Shown: in pieces, positions 16,731 to 25,262 of the stretch
Layout of the letters: each line of letters opens with the position of its first letter
Position numbering within the stretch: the first letter of the stretch is position 1
NCBI RefSeq assembly: GCF_019977315.1
Contig: NZ_AP024652.1
Coordinates: 620,001 to 684,000 of the forward strand
Origin: Arthrobacter sp. StoSoilB22
GTDB lineage: Bacteria > Actinomycetota > Actinomycetes > Actinomycetales > Micrococcaceae
DNA length: 64,000 nt
Reading direction: 5' to 3'
The notes under the pieces: generated by a model
What the model was told of the DNA's origin: nothing
The model's input: the letters and a program-made list of their open reading frames with translations, nothing else
Database searches by the model: none
Made by a program: the position numbers and the translations under genes

Positions 16731-16786
16731 GGCGTTAAATCTGAAAGGATGGAACGGATCTGTAGTGCAACGAAAGGCAGCAGCCC

Positions 16787-17107
16787 GTGATCTTTATTGT
16801 GGTCAAGTTCAACGTCAAGCCCGAGTGGTCCGAACGGTGGCTGGATTTGGTGGCCGACTTCACCAAGGCGACCCGCGAAGAGCCGGGCAACCTGTGGTTC
16901 GACTGGTCCCGCAGTGTGGATAACCCCAACGAGTTTGTCCTGGTGGAAGCCTTCCAGGACGACGCTGCCGAGGCGCACGTCAACAGCGATCACTTCAAGA
17001 AAGCCATGGCGGACATGCCGCAGGCTCTCGTGGAGACCCCGCACATTATCAGCCGCCAGTTCGAAGGCAGCGGCTGGGACCGCATGGGTGAGCTCACCAT
17101 CGCGTAG
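16787..17107 (+). CDS. antibiotic biosynthesis monooxygenase-fold protein (YgiN-like)
   Basis: The 106-residue protein starts at a GTG after AAAGGCAG. It has the small ABM fold: an N-terminal strand FIVVKFNVKPEWSERWLDLV, the turn EPGNLWFDWSRSVDNPNEFV, and EAFQDDAAEAHVNSDHFKKA with the family's conserved His. Members are dimeric, cofactor-free oxygenases of quinols or similar compounds, or structural relatives with no known reaction. Here the substrate is unknown. It follows the sugar operon after a terminator, so it is probably separate. Confidence 0.83.
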   Translation: MIFIVVKFNVKPEWSERWLDLVADFTKATREEPGNLWFDWSRSVDNPNEFVLVEAFQDDAAEAHVNSDHFKKAMADMPQALVETPHIISRQFEGSGWDRMGELTIA

Positions 17108-17127
17108 GGGCTGGGCCGCTGGGCTCG

Positions 17128-17421
17128 CTAATCCTCGCTGTGCAGCTCCCGCTGCCGTGCGCTGAGCAGCTCGAACTCAGGCCGGGCGGCCACGAAGCGT
17201 TCAACGGCGTCGAGCACTTGTTGGAGATGCGCGTGATCCGGGGCCACCACAGCGGCTCCAACCAGCGCCCGACGATGCTGGTCCTGAAGCCCGGTTTCGG
17301 CAGCAGAGACCTCGAAGCGCCGCTTCAGCTCGGCTACCAGGGGCCGCAGCAGCGAGCGCTTCTCCTTGAGGCTATGGACATCGCCCAAAAGGACGTCGAA
17401 CTCAATCCAACCGATCCACAT
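17128..17421 (-). CDS. DUF503 family protein (YlxP-like)
   Basis: The start is the ATG at 17421; a longer frame upstream lacks family similarity. The 97-residue product opens MWIGWIEFDVLLGDVHSLKE and continues KRSLLRPLVAELKRRFEVSA, the hallmark of DUF503. It ends with FVAARPEFELLSARQRELHS. Family members are small ferredoxin-fold proteins often encoded beside ribosome-maturation genes; function is undefined. Here the gene is isolated, between a monooxygenase-like gene and a glycosyltransferase remnant. Confidence 0.82.
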   Translation of the reverse strand: MWIGWIEFDVLLGDVHSLKEKRSLLRPLVAELKRRFEVSAAETGLQDQHRRALVGAAVVAPDHAHLQQVLDAVERFVAARPEFELLSARQRELHSED

Positions 17422-17507
17422 GAATTCATTATCGCCGCAGGTCAGGGCGGTGGACCACTGTGGAGTTAGTGGAATCTTGAGCCAACTCAGGCCGCGGCGC
17501 CCACTGA

Positions 17508-17711
17508 AGGAGCAGCCCTCCAATCGTCGTCCTGGCCTACCCGCTGGTGGTGGGTGGGGCGGTGTCCCTGCTGTTCGGCAACGCCATGATGATCATCGTC
17601 TCCGGCCTGGCTACCTTGCGTCGCCACGGATGGCGGATTGCGATCTTCGCGTTGCTCGGCATATCACGACGACGGTCACTGGGTTGGGTGAGGGACCACA
17701 CCGTATCTTGA
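17508..17711 (+). pseudogene. remnant of a membrane glycosyltransferase (GT2-like) C-terminus
   Basis: A short frame between the stops at 17505-17507 and 17711 encodes IVVLAYPLVVGGAVSLLFGN, then AMMIIVSGLATLRRHGWRIA and IFALL. This resembles the last membrane helices of processive GT2 glycosyltransferases, where xxRRxGWRxAxFALL is followed by PxYWxLHSxA. Here the frame degenerates after FALL into GISRRRSLGWVRD and stops. There is no start codon with a ribosome site and no upstream catalytic domain. The 380-bp interval 17422-17801 therefore holds gene debris rather than an intact gene. Confidence 0.5.
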
Positions 17712-17801
17712 GCAAATCTTGAGCAAACACAGCATGCAGGTTGAGGAAGCCCGGCGACACTGAAACTCAAAGGCACAGGATGACCAGCTGAGGGGGTTGG
17801 C

Positions 17802-18980
17802 ATGGAGCTCGATGCATTCTCGGTAAGAGTAGCTCTGGGCGTGGTCACCGTGACGCTCCTGATGCTGTTCTGTACTTCCTTCCACCGAACCCGCTCGCCG
17901 TACGCAGGCTGGTGGAGCCTGGCCTTGCTCGAGTTCATGGCGGGCAACGCCGCCTTCCTCCTCAATGGAACCTCCCATCAGGTGTGGGCAAACCCCGTGG
18001 GCAACGTCCTCGTGGTGGCAGGCGCCTTCAGCGTGTGGGCCGGAGCGAAGACCCTCCGGGACCGGAAGGCCAAGCTGTGGCAGCTGGCTGTTGGTCCTGC
18101 CGTCACCGCTATCGCATCCTTTCTGGAAAGCCCCGGGAACAACGTCTGGTCCGGTGGTTTTGTCTATCTGGCCATGATGACCGTGGGCATAGCCTTGGCC
18201 GCCTATGACCTGTGGTTCATCAAGTCTTCCCACTCCCAAGTCCACAGAGCCCTCTCCATAGCCGCAGGCCTGCTGGCCGCCTACTACCTGGGACGCTGGG
18301 TGGTTTATGCGTTGGAAGGACCGGCCAGTTACACGTTCCGCACGTACTTTGGGCCTGGACCTTCAGCCCTCATCTCCATGGTCCTCCTGGTCACCGTTTC
18401 CTTCAGCATGACGGCCCTGACCAGCGACCAACTCATCAAAGGCCTTCGCGAACGTGCTACCCGCGACCACCTGACAGGGCTCCTCAACCGCGGAGCCTTC
18501 CTTGACCTTGCCACCACCGAACTTGACCGCTTGCATTCAACGGGTTCCGGGGCAGCTGTTATCCTGGCCGATCTGGATCACTTCAAGGCCGTTAACGATG
18601 AACACGGCCACGGAGCCGGGGATGTGGCCTTGCGCGCCTTCGCCGAAGCATGCTCAGCCTCGGTGCGGTCCACGGACCTCATCGGACGCTATGGCGGGGA
18701 AGAATTCGTTCTCTTCCTGCCGGGGGCAACACAGGACCGAGCAGAGAACATCGCCACCGAAATCAGCCGCCGAATGGCAGAATTTCCAGCCCCTGGCGGC
18801 GTGGTGTTTCCCACCATCAGCTACGGAGTGACGTCAAGCATTCCCGCGTCCGCTGACCTCAATTTCATGATCGAGGTAGCTGACGCAGCCCTTTACAGCG
18901 CAAAAGCGCAAGGGAGAAACAGGATTGTAGGAGCCGACCGCCCGGAGGCGGCCACTATAGCGGATGAGGCACGATCATGA
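17802..18980 (+). CDS. membrane-bound diguanylate cyclase (GGDEF)
   Basis: The 392-residue protein starts at an ATG after GAGGGGG. The first 210 residues hold about seven membrane helices (for example VALGVVTVTLLMLFC and SALISMVLLVTVSFSM). The C-terminal GGDEF domain (about 215-380) has DHLTGLLNRGAF, the LADLDHFKAVND substrate and metal motif, and the active-site loop RYGGEEFVLFLPG. GGEEF is a functional form, so it should make c-di-GMP from two GTP. I see no RxxD product-inhibition site directly upstream of GGEEF. The next gene overlaps by ATGA, and a GGDEF-EAL protein follows. Confidence 0.87.
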   Translation: MELDAFSVRVALGVVTVTLLMLFCTSFHRTRSPYAGWWSLALLEFMAGNAAFLLNGTSHQVWANPVGNVLVVAGAFSVWAGAKTLRDRKAKLWQLAVGPAVTAIASFLESPGNNVWSGGFVYLAMMTVGIALAAYDLWFIKSSHSQVHRALSIAAGLLAAYYLGRWVVYALEGPASYTFRTYFGPGPSALISMVLLVTVSFSMTALTSDQLIKGLRERATRDHLTGLLNRGAFLDLATTELDRLHSTGSGAAVILADLDHFKAVNDEHGHGAGDVALRAFAEACSASVRSTDLIGRYGGEEFVLFLPGATQDRAENIATEISRRMAEFPAPGGVVFPTISYGVTSSIPASADLNFMIEVADAALYSAKAQGRNRIVGADRPEAATIADEARS

Positions 18981-19480
18981 CCCTAAACGAACTCACCACC
19001 CGGATTCAGATTCAGCACACCCAGGAGCTGTCCGTCTTCCGCCAGAGCATCACCAGTGCCCCCTATAAAGCCGGGACAGCTACCACGCTGAACGCTGACC
19101 GCCGCTCCGTCAGGATGGGCCCCGTGCAGTCGGTGGAGGACAGCAACGCGAACCTCACCATAGTGGCCGACGTCGAAGGCCTGGCCTGGTTCACCGCGGA
19201 CAAAGGACTCCTGGGCAGCTGCATCACAGTATCGATTGCGGGCCACCGCAGGAACACCGGCACCCGGGTGCACCTCCCGCTCGCCGAATGCGATGCCTGG
19301 ATCGAGGCCATCGTCGGAGGGGCCTGGATCCCCCACGTCTACCGTGCCGGCAACAAAGTTGAGCCGGATGGAAGGTTGGATGTTGCCTCTTACCGGCTCT
19401 TCCTGGACGAACGCCGCAACCCCGTCACCAAGCCCCAGGCTGTTGCCGACTCAACGTTGCGACGCCTGGAAGAGTCGTGA
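18977..19480 (+). CDS. hypothetical protein coupled to c-di-GMP enzymes
   Basis: I do not recognise the family of this 167-residue soluble protein. It overlaps the diguanylate cyclase (ATGA) and the GGDEF-EAL gene (GTGA), so the three are co-translated. An RRSVR motif (about residues 43-47) has the RxxxR spacing of PilZ c-di-GMP receptors, but the second PilZ motif (D/NxSxxG) is not clear; VADVEGLAWF is the closest stretch. C-terminal features are WIEAIVGGAWIPHVYRAG and a basic tail. It may be an effector or an adaptor for the neighbouring enzymes. No signal peptide is visible. Confidence 0.7.
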   Translation: MTLNELTTRIQIQHTQELSVFRQSITSAPYKAGTATTLNADRRSVRMGPVQSVEDSNANLTIVADVEGLAWFTADKGLLGSCITVSIAGHRRNTGTRVHLPLAECDAWIEAIVGGAWIPHVYRAGNKVEPDGRLDVASYRLFLDERRNPVTKPQAVADSTLRRLEES

Positions 19481-20895
19481 GTGCCACGAAGCCCCACAAG
19501 CTTCTCTCCGTCGATTCGCGGATCCAGAAACTGGAGTTACACGTCCAGGCCCTGATGACGGAACTCCATCTTGCCCGGTACGAACAGCGCCGGGACGCTC
19601 TTACCGATCCACTCACCGGGCTCGGCAACCGCCAGGCCTTGGAGAATGCTTTCTCCGAAGCCCAGGCAGCTGCTGCCAAGGGTGCCGTACCCCCTGCCCT
19701 GCTCCTCATGAATCTGGACGGTTTCAGGGCACTGAAGAACTCCGCAGGCCATGCCGCGGCGGACCAGATTCTGATCACCGTCGCCATGCGCATCCGGTCA
19801 GCCGTGCGGGAGGACGACGTCGTCACCCGCCTGGGTGGGGACGAATTCGCTGTGCTGTTGCCCGCCACCGCGCACAGCCGGGCCACCGCCGTCGGGAACC
19901 GCATCCTGGCCGCGCTGGAACCGAACATAGACCTCGGGAACAACAGCATCCGCTGCGGCGCCAGCGTCGGCCTGCGCACCGCGGAGCCGCATCACAGCAT
20001 CGAGGACCTTCTCCAAGAGGCCGATCTGGCCATGGAAGAGTCCAAGAATGAGGGCCGGAACAAACTCAAAGTGTTCGATCCCGCAACCCTGCATGCACGG
20101 CTGCTGCAGCGGCAGATCGTGGGCGAACTCCGCGAAGCCATCCGTTCGGACCAGCTGGTCCTTTACTACCAGCCGATCGTGGAGCTCGCCACCGGCAGGA
20201 TCGAGGGCTGCGAGGCTTTGGTCCGGTGGAAACACCCCGTCCATGGCCTGATCATGCCGGACCAGTTCATCCCCGTTGCCGAGGCCACCGGCCTGATCGC
20301 GGAGTTGGGCAGATGGGTCCTGCGGACGGCCGTGGGCCAGTTGCGGCGGTGGCGGGATGCCCCGGCCACCGCACACCAGGACTTCTCCATGAGGATCAAT
20401 GTCTCTGCTGCCGATCTCCAAAGCCTGGAATTCGTGGACGACGTCAGTCAGGCATTGGCGGGGCAAGGCGTGGCCCCGGAATCACTGGTGCTGGAGCTCA
20501 CCGAGAGTGCCATCATCCACAACAACGAGCTTGACCGTTACACCCTGGCGAGCCTGCACAGGCTCGGTGTGGGGCTTGAGATCGACGACTTCGGGGCCGG
20601 CTACTCGTCCATGGGATACCTGAGGAAACTGCCCGTAGACCGGGTGAAGGTGGACCGACAGTTCGTGAAGGACCTGGGCAAAGATCCTTCACAGCTGGAC
20701 TTCCTGGCCGCAATACAGCAGGTCATCCGCTCCTGCGGCTTGGAGGGTGTGTGGGAGGGGATTGAGACCTCCGAACAAGCAGAAGCGCTCCGGAGCATAG
20801 GCTGCGCGAGCGGGCAGGGCTACTACTTTGGCAGGCCGTTGCCGGAGGCCGAGTTCACCGAACAGCTGATGTTGCTGCGGACCTGGCCTGCCTAA
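19477..20895 (+). CDS. GGDEF-EAL cyclic di-GMP enzyme
   Basis: This cytoplasmic 472-residue protein starts at a GTG overlapping the previous stop. A coiled N-terminus (about 5-35) leads to a GGDEF domain with DPLTGLGNRQALENAFSE and an intact RLGGDEFAVLLPA. The EAL domain follows (about 215-470) with GCEALVRWKHP, LELTESAI, EIDDFGAGYSS and KVDRQFVKDL, which hold the metal-binding and catalytic residues of a phosphodiesterase. Both domains look active by motif, so direction would depend on regulation. Together with the upstream membrane cyclase it probably sets local c-di-GMP. A 14-bp terminator follows. Confidence 0.9.
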   Translation: MSATKPHKLLSVDSRIQKLELHVQALMTELHLARYEQRRDALTDPLTGLGNRQALENAFSEAQAAAAKGAVPPALLLMNLDGFRALKNSAGHAAADQILITVAMRIRSAVREDDVVTRLGGDEFAVLLPATAHSRATAVGNRILAALEPNIDLGNNSIRCGASVGLRTAEPHHSIEDLLQEADLAMEESKNEGRNKLKVFDPATLHARLLQRQIVGELREAIRSDQLVLYYQPIVELATGRIEGCEALVRWKHPVHGLIMPDQFIPVAEATGLIAELGRWVLRTAVGQLRRWRDAPATAHQDFSMRINVSAADLQSLEFVDDVSQALAGQGVAPESLVLELTESAIIHNNELDRYTLASLHRLGVGLEIDDFGAGYSSMGYLRKLPVDRVKVDRQFVKDLGKDPSQLDFLAAIQQVIRSCGLEGVWEGIETSEQAEALRSIGCASGQGYYFGRPLPEAEFTEQLMLLRTWPA

Positions 20896-20910
20896 ACCCC
20901 CTCGGAAACG

Positions 20911-20949
20911 CGCAAGGCCCCGGCACTCTCCGAGCGCCGGGGCCTTGCG
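20911..20949. terminator. bidirectional terminator between c-di-GMP operon and purL
   Basis: CGCAAGGCCCCGGC (20911-20924) pairs perfectly with GCCGGGGCCTTGCG (20936-20949), with an 11-nt loop, between convergent operons. Confidence 0.88.
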
Positions 20950-20962
20950 ACGTTAGCTGTCC

Positions 20963-23272
20963 TTAGCCGAAGTACTTCGGCAGGGTGCCTTCGTGTGCTT
21001 CGCGGAGAGCGTCCAAGGAGAGCTCGTCCACGCCGTTGATCTCCAGCTTTCCACCGGCAGCGTCAACAACGCCGATCCGGAGGTGGGCGAAGCCACGGGC
21101 CGTGCACATGTCCTTGAAGCGGACTTCCTCGGAGCGCGGTACGGACACGATGGCCCGGGCCTGCGTTTCGGAGAAGAGTGCTGTGAACAGGTCCACGCCG
21201 TCGCGCTCCATGAGCTCTTCAAGGGCGATGCGTGCGCCGACGCCGTAGCGCAGCGAGGACTCCACCAAGGCAGCCGCGAGGCCACCTTCGGAGAGGTCGT
21301 GTGCTGCGTCAACCATGCCGTCACGGGAAGCGTTGATCAGGATTTCGCCCAATGCACGCTCGGCTGCGAGGTCAACCTTCGGCGGCAGGCCACCAAGGTG
21401 TCCGCGGAGGTTGGACCACTCGGAACCGTCCAACTCTGCTGCGGTGGTGCCCAGCAGGTAGATGGCCTGGCCGTCCTCGCGCCAGCCCGACGGCGTGCGG
21501 CGGGCGACGTCGTCCAGCTTGCCCAGGACTGCCACCACAGGGGAGGGGTGGATGGGCGTGGTGCCGGTCTGGTTGTAAAGCGAGACGTTGCCGCCGGTTA
21601 CCGGGATACCCAGCTCCATGCAGGCGTCGGAGAGGCCACGGATGGCTTCGGCCAGCTGCCACATGACATCCGGATCCTCGGGGGAACCGAAGTTCAGGCA
21701 GTCGCTGACGGCCATCGGAACGGCGCCGGAGGTGGCCACGTTGCGGTAGGCCTCAGCCAGTGCGAGCTGTGCACCCTGGTAGGGCTCGAGGTAGGTGTAG
21801 CGGCCGTTGGCGTCGGTGGCCAAGGCAACGCCCAGGCCGGTTTCCTCGTCAACGCGGACCACGCCGGCATCATCCGGGAACGCCATGGCAGTGTTGCCGC
21901 CAACGTAGCGGTCATACTGCTTGGTGATCCAGGCCTTGCTGCACATGTTCGGTGACGCAACGAGTTCGGTGACGGCTGCAGCCAGCTCGGTGGGAGCCGA
22001 CGGACGGCCTGCGTCCTCCACGGAACCGGTGAAGGCGTTGGCCTGCACAGAGTCCTGCCACTCCGGGCGGGCGAACGGACGGTCGTAGACCGGGCCGTCG
22101 TGCGCAACGGTGCGGGGATCGACGTCGACGATTACTTCGCCTTCCCAGGTGATGATGAGGCGGCCGGTATCGGTGACCTCACCCAACCAGGAGTACTCCA
22201 CGGCCCACTTGTCCATCACAGCTTCGAACGCTGCGATGTTCTCCGGGGTGACCACGGCCATCATGCGTTCCTGCGACTCGGACATAAGGATCTCGCCCGG
22301 GGTCAGTGTGGGGTCGCGGAGCAGGACCGAAGTCAGCTCCACTTCCATGCCGCCATCACCGTTGGACGCGAGCTCGGACGTGGCGCAGGATATTCCTGCA
22401 GCGCCGAGGTCCTGGATGCCTTCAACCAGCGAGCCCTTGAAGAGCTCCAGGCAGCACTCAATGAGGACCTTCTCAGCGAAGGGGTCGCCCACCTGGACGG
22501 CCGGACGCTTGGAGGGCTTGGTGTCATCGAAGGACTCCGAGGCCAGCACCGAAGCGCCGCCGATTCCGTCGCCGCCGGTGCGCGCGCCGAACAGGACAAC
22601 CTTGTTGCCCTTGCCGGATGCGTTGGCCAGGCGGATGTCCTCGTGGCGCATGACGCCTACGGCGAGTGCGTTCACCAGCGGGTTGCCCTGGTATACGGAG
22701 TCGAACACCATTTCGCCGCCGATGTTCGGCAGGCCCAGGCAGTTGCCGTAGCCGCCGATGCCGGCAACAGCACCGTGCATGACGCGGGCGGTGTCCGGGT
22801 GGTCGATCGCGCCGAAACGCAGCGGGTCCATCACGGCAACCGGGCGTGCGCCCATGGAGATGATGTCGCGGACGATGCCGCCGATGCCGGTAGCGGCACC
22901 CTGGTAAGGCTCAACGAACGACGGAGAGTTGTGGGACTCGATCTTGAACGTCACGGCCCAGCCGTCGCCCAAATTGGTGACGCCGGCGTTCTCGCCGATG
23001 CCAACCAGCATGTCCTTCTTCATTTCCTCGGTGACCTTCTCGCCGAACTGGCGGAGGTGGTTCTTGGAGGACTTGTAGGAGCAGTGCTCGCTCCACATGA
23101 CGGAGTACATGGCCAGCTCGGCACCGGTGGGGCGGCGGCCGAGAACCTTGACGATCTCGTCGAATTCGTTCTGCTTCAAGCCCAACTCGGCCCACGGGAG
23201 TTCCGTGTCCGGGGTCTTGGCAGCGTGCTCAACGGTGTCGATGTTGAACTTCTTGGTGGTTTCCGTGGTCAC
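20963..23272 (-). CDS. purL: phosphoribosylformylglycinamidine synthase, large subunit
   Basis: This 769-residue protein is the small-form PurL, which converts FGAR and ATP to FGAM with ammonia delivered by PurQ, bridged by PurS (step 4 of purine synthesis). Recognised motifs include [19 protein letters not shown] near residue 56, [20 protein letters not shown], the glycine-rich [12 protein letters not shown] and the AIR-synthase-type pairs (for example [20 protein letters not shown]). The start is a GTG overlapping the purQ stop by 4 nt. Length is normal. It is the last gene of purSQL and ends 13 nt before a shared terminator. Confidence 0.96.
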   Translation of the reverse strand: MTTETTKKFNIDTVEHAAKTPDTELPWAELGLKQNEFDEIVKVLGRRPTGAELAMYSVMWSEHCSYKSSKNHLRQFGEKVTEEMKKDMLVGIGENAGVTNLGDGWAVTFKIESHNSPSFVEPYQGAATGIGGIVRDIISMGARPVAVMDPLRFGAIDHPDTARVMHGAVAGIGGYGNCLGLPNIGGEMVFDSVYQGNPLVNALAVGVMRHEDIRLANASGKGNKVVLFGARTGGDGIGGASVLASESFDDTKPSKRPAVQVGDPFAEKVLIECCLELFKGSLVEGIQDLGAAGISCATSELASNGDGGMEVELTSVLLRDPTLTPGEILMSESQERMMAVVTPENIAAFEAVMDKWAVEYSWLGEVTDTGRLIITWEGEVIVDVDPRTVAHDGPVYDRPFARPEWQDSVQANAFTGSVEDAGRPSAPTELAAAVTELVASPNMCSKAWITKQYDRYVGGNTAMAFPDDAGVVRVDEETGLGVALATDANGRYTYLEPYQGAQLALAEAYRNVATSGAVPMAVSDCLNFGSPEDPDVMWQLAEAIRGLSDACMELGIPVTGGNVSLYNQTGTTPIHPSPVVAVLGKLDDVARRTPSGWREDGQAIYLLGTTAAELDGSEWSNLRGHLGGLPPKVDLAAERALGEILINASRDGMVDAAHDLSEGGLAAALVESSLRYGVGARIALEELMERDGVDLFTALFSETQARAIVSVPRSEEVRFKDMCTARGFAHLRIGVVDAAGGKLEINGVDELSLDALREAHEGTLPKYFG

Positions 23273-24039
23273 TTGTCGCCTCCCACAATCTTGGTCAGTA
23301 CGGAGGTGAAGAAGCCCAGGCCGTCGGTGTCGCGGGGAGCCCCATCTAGGGACTCCGGGCCGAAGCCGGTCTCCACAGCGTGCTCGGGGTGCGGCATGAG
23401 GCCCACCACGTTGCCCGCGGCGTTGGAGATGCCCGCGATGTCGCGGCGGGAGCCGTTCGGGTTGAAGCCCACGTAGCGGAACACCACGCGGCCCTCAGCC
23501 TCGAGGGCATCCAGGGTCTTTTCGTCGGCGATGTACTGGCCGTCCTGGTTCTTCAACGGCACAATGATTTCCTGGCCGTCGGTGTAGTCCACGGTCCACG
23601 CAGTGTTGGCGTTTTCCACGCGCAACGTCTGGTCGCGGCAAATGAACTTCAGGTGGTCGTTCTTGATCATGGAGCCGGGCAGCAGGTGCGACTCGGTCAG
23701 GATCTGGAAACCATTGCAAATACCCAAAACCGGGAGCTTTGCGTCGGAGTTCGCGGCGTCAATGATCTTGGACATCAACGGAGCGAAGCGCGAGATGGCA
23801 CCGGCGCGGAGGTAGTCGCCGTAGGAGAAACCGCCGGGGATGATGACAGCGTCAACATCGCCCAGTTCGGTGTCTGCATGCCAGAGCGAAACGGCGGTGC
23901 CGCCTGCGAGGCGCACTGCACGTGCGGCGTCGCGGTCGTCCAAGGTGCCGGGGAAGGTGACGACGCCGATCTTGGCGCCGGCCAAGCGGGGTTCTGCGGC
24001 GACGGCCACAGCCTCGCCAATCAGGGGGATCGACGTCAT
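23269..24039 (-). CDS. purQ: phosphoribosylformylglycinamidine synthase, glutaminase subunit
   Basis: The start is ATG 24039, one base after purS; an upstream extension is not family-like. The 256-residue class I glutamine amidotransferase has [20 protein letters not shown] near the start, [13 protein letters not shown], the nucleophile Cys in [13 protein letters not shown], and the catalytic His-Glu in [10 protein letters not shown]. It hydrolyses glutamine and passes ammonia to PurL. The N-terminal extension of about 20 residues ([17 protein letters not shown]) is a little longer than usual. It overlaps purL by 4 nt. Confidence 0.95.
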   Translation of the reverse strand: MTSIPLIGEAVAVAAEPRLAGAKIGVVTFPGTLDDRDAARAVRLAGGTAVSLWHADTELGDVDAVIIPGGFSYGDYLRAGAISRFAPLMSKIIDAANSDAKLPVLGICNGFQILTESHLLPGSMIKNDHLKFICRDQTLRVENANTAWTVDYTDGQEIIVPLKNQDGQYIADEKTLDALEAEGRVVFRYVGFNPNGSRRDIAGISNAAGNVVGLMPHPEHAVETGFGPESLDGAPRDTDGLGFFTSVLTKIVGGDK

Positions 24040-24040
24040 A

Positions 24041-24292
24041 TCAGGCCTCGACGACCTCGACGTTGACAACATCCTCGATCACCGGGTTGGACAGGAGGGT
24101 CTCGGCAGCTTCGCGGGCCTGGGCCAGGATAGCGTCGGTCACCTCGCCGTCGACGGTCAGTTCGAAACGCTTGCCCTGGCGGACTGCGCTGAAGCTGTTG
24201 AAGCCGAGGCGGGGCAGTGCACCCACGATGGCTTTCCCCTGGGGGTCCAGAATCTCGGGCTTGGGCATGACGTCAACGACGATCCGGGGCAT
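24041..24292 (-). CDS. purS: phosphoribosylformylglycinamidine synthase, PurS subunit
   Basis: The start is the ATG at 24292, preceded by AGGAG at 7 nt. The 83-residue product [20 protein letters not shown], then [20 protein letters not shown] and [14 protein letters not shown], is a normal PurS. It is a dimeric ferredoxin-like fold protein that links PurQ and PurL for ammonia transfer. It is the first gene of the purSQL operon. Confidence 0.95.
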   Translation of the reverse strand: MPRIVVDVMPKPEILDPQGKAIVGALPRLGFNSFSAVRQGKRFELTVDGEVTDAILAQAREAAETLLSNPVIEDVVNVEVVEA

Positions 24293-24598
24293 CCGGTAAC
24301 TCCTGTGCGTGAGTTGGGTGAACCTTAAATAAGGCTGCCGCGGAGGTGCCGTCTCACGCCGTTCAGCCGCATTCAAACAGCGTCTTGAACACAGGGTTAA
24401 ACACGGTGGTGAACTGCAATGTTTGAACGGCATGGGGGGCGCTCCGCGAGCTTGCACACCTATTCTACCGGGAGCGGCGCACATACCCTATTCAGCCGGA
24501 TTGCGCGAGGACACCCCGCCGCGGCGGAGGAAATTGGACCAGATGAGGGCCCGACGGCGGCACTTTCGCCAGGTGCCGGGCGTCACTAGGATTGCGGC
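24293..24598. other. divergent non-coding interval upstream of purS
   Basis: No gene is supported here. On the purS side, TTCAAACA (24372-24379) and TGTTTGAA (24420-24427) are perfect inverse copies 40 bp apart, with partial copies of TTCAAxxC/GTTtAA between. They could be operator half-sites or form a leader hairpin. On the other side, TAGGAT (24587-24592) is the -10 box of the small gene at 24599. Confidence 0.45.
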
Positions 24599-24781
24599 AT
24601 GGCTGAGAAACCGAAATCGATGGTGCTGGGCGTTGTGGCCGCAGCCGTTTTTGCTGGTTTGGGCCGGATGGTCATCCAGAAGATCAGGGCGGATCGGGTG
24701 GCGAGAGACAATCGCGTGACGGCGCCTCTGGACGCCGAAACACGTGCCAAAATCAGTGATGCCCTGCGAACTCCCCGATAA
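24599..24781 (+). CDS. small membrane-anchored hypothetical protein
   Basis: This 60-residue protein has one membrane or amphipathic segment (SMVLGVVAAAVFAGLGRMVI, residues 7-26) followed by a basic, charged tail (QKIRADRVARDNRVTAPLDA). The -10 box TAGGAT ends 6 nt before the ATG with no ribosome site, so a leaderless transcript is likely. I do not recognise a family. The layout (one helix, basic cytoplasmic tail) is common in small actinobacterial membrane proteins. Confidence 0.6.
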   Translation: MAEKPKSMVLGVVAAAVFAGLGRMVIQKIRADRVARDNRVTAPLDAETRAKISDALRTPR

Positions 24782-24909
24782 TCCTCCGGGCATTAGCGCA
24801 CATACAAATGCGCTATTCGAAGAGGTTAAAGGGCGTGATTCGGGCGTAGCTTGGGTAATACACGCGGGGTTTAGCCTCAGTATTATTCAGGATCCAACCA
24901 GGAGGAACA

Positions 24910-25200
24910 ATGACCGAACACATTGCCGAAGTATCCGCCTGTAGCGTTGGCAGCTGCGGATTCAACCATGACGGCTGCACAGCCTTTGGCATCACCATTG
25001 GTGGCAGCCAGGACCACGCTTCCTGCGCCACGTTCATTGACACCAATGCCATGGGTGGCCTTCCCAAGGTCCTCGCCCACGTTGGTGCCTGCCAGCGCTC
25101 CGAGTGCGTCCACAACAACAACCTCATGTGCGAGGCACATGACGTCAAGGTGGGTCCCGGCCGCGAAGCTGCCGACTGCCTGACGTACGAGCACTCCTGA
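24910..25200 (+). CDS. DUF1540 domain protein (Cys-rich)
   Basis: The start ATG follows a perfect AGGAGG. The 96-residue protein has two Cys-rich DUF1540 blocks: VSACSVGSCGFNHDGCTAFG (about 8-27, then SCATFID) and VGACQRSECVHNNNLMCEAH (about 58-77, then CLTYEHS). Each block has a CxxxxC...C...C pattern suited to binding a metal. The function is unknown. A strong terminator follows, with the convergent Mn catalase beyond. Confidence 0.85.
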   Translation: MTEHIAEVSACSVGSCGFNHDGCTAFGITIGGSQDHASCATFIDTNAMGGLPKVLAHVGACQRSECVHNNNLMCEAHDVKVGPGREAADCLTYEHS

Positions 25201-25215
25201 TCTCTACCACCTACC

Positions 25216-25254
25216 AAAAGGGTCCCCGCCTCGGTTAAGGCGGGGACCCTTTTT
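25216..25254. terminator. bidirectional intrinsic terminator
   Basis: AAAAGGGTCCCCGCC (25216-25230) pairs with GGCGGGGACCCTTTT (25239-25253), loop 8 nt, with runs of A and T on both flanks. It separates convergent DUF1540 and Mn catalase genes. Confidence 0.95.
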
Positions 25255-25262
25255 GTGGTTCG

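Noticed and set aside
22100..23476. Long plus-strand frame of over 450 codons opposite purL and purQ
   Set aside because: It is the antisense shadow of highly biased purL codons, rich in improbable repeats of Gly, Val and His, with no ribosome site.
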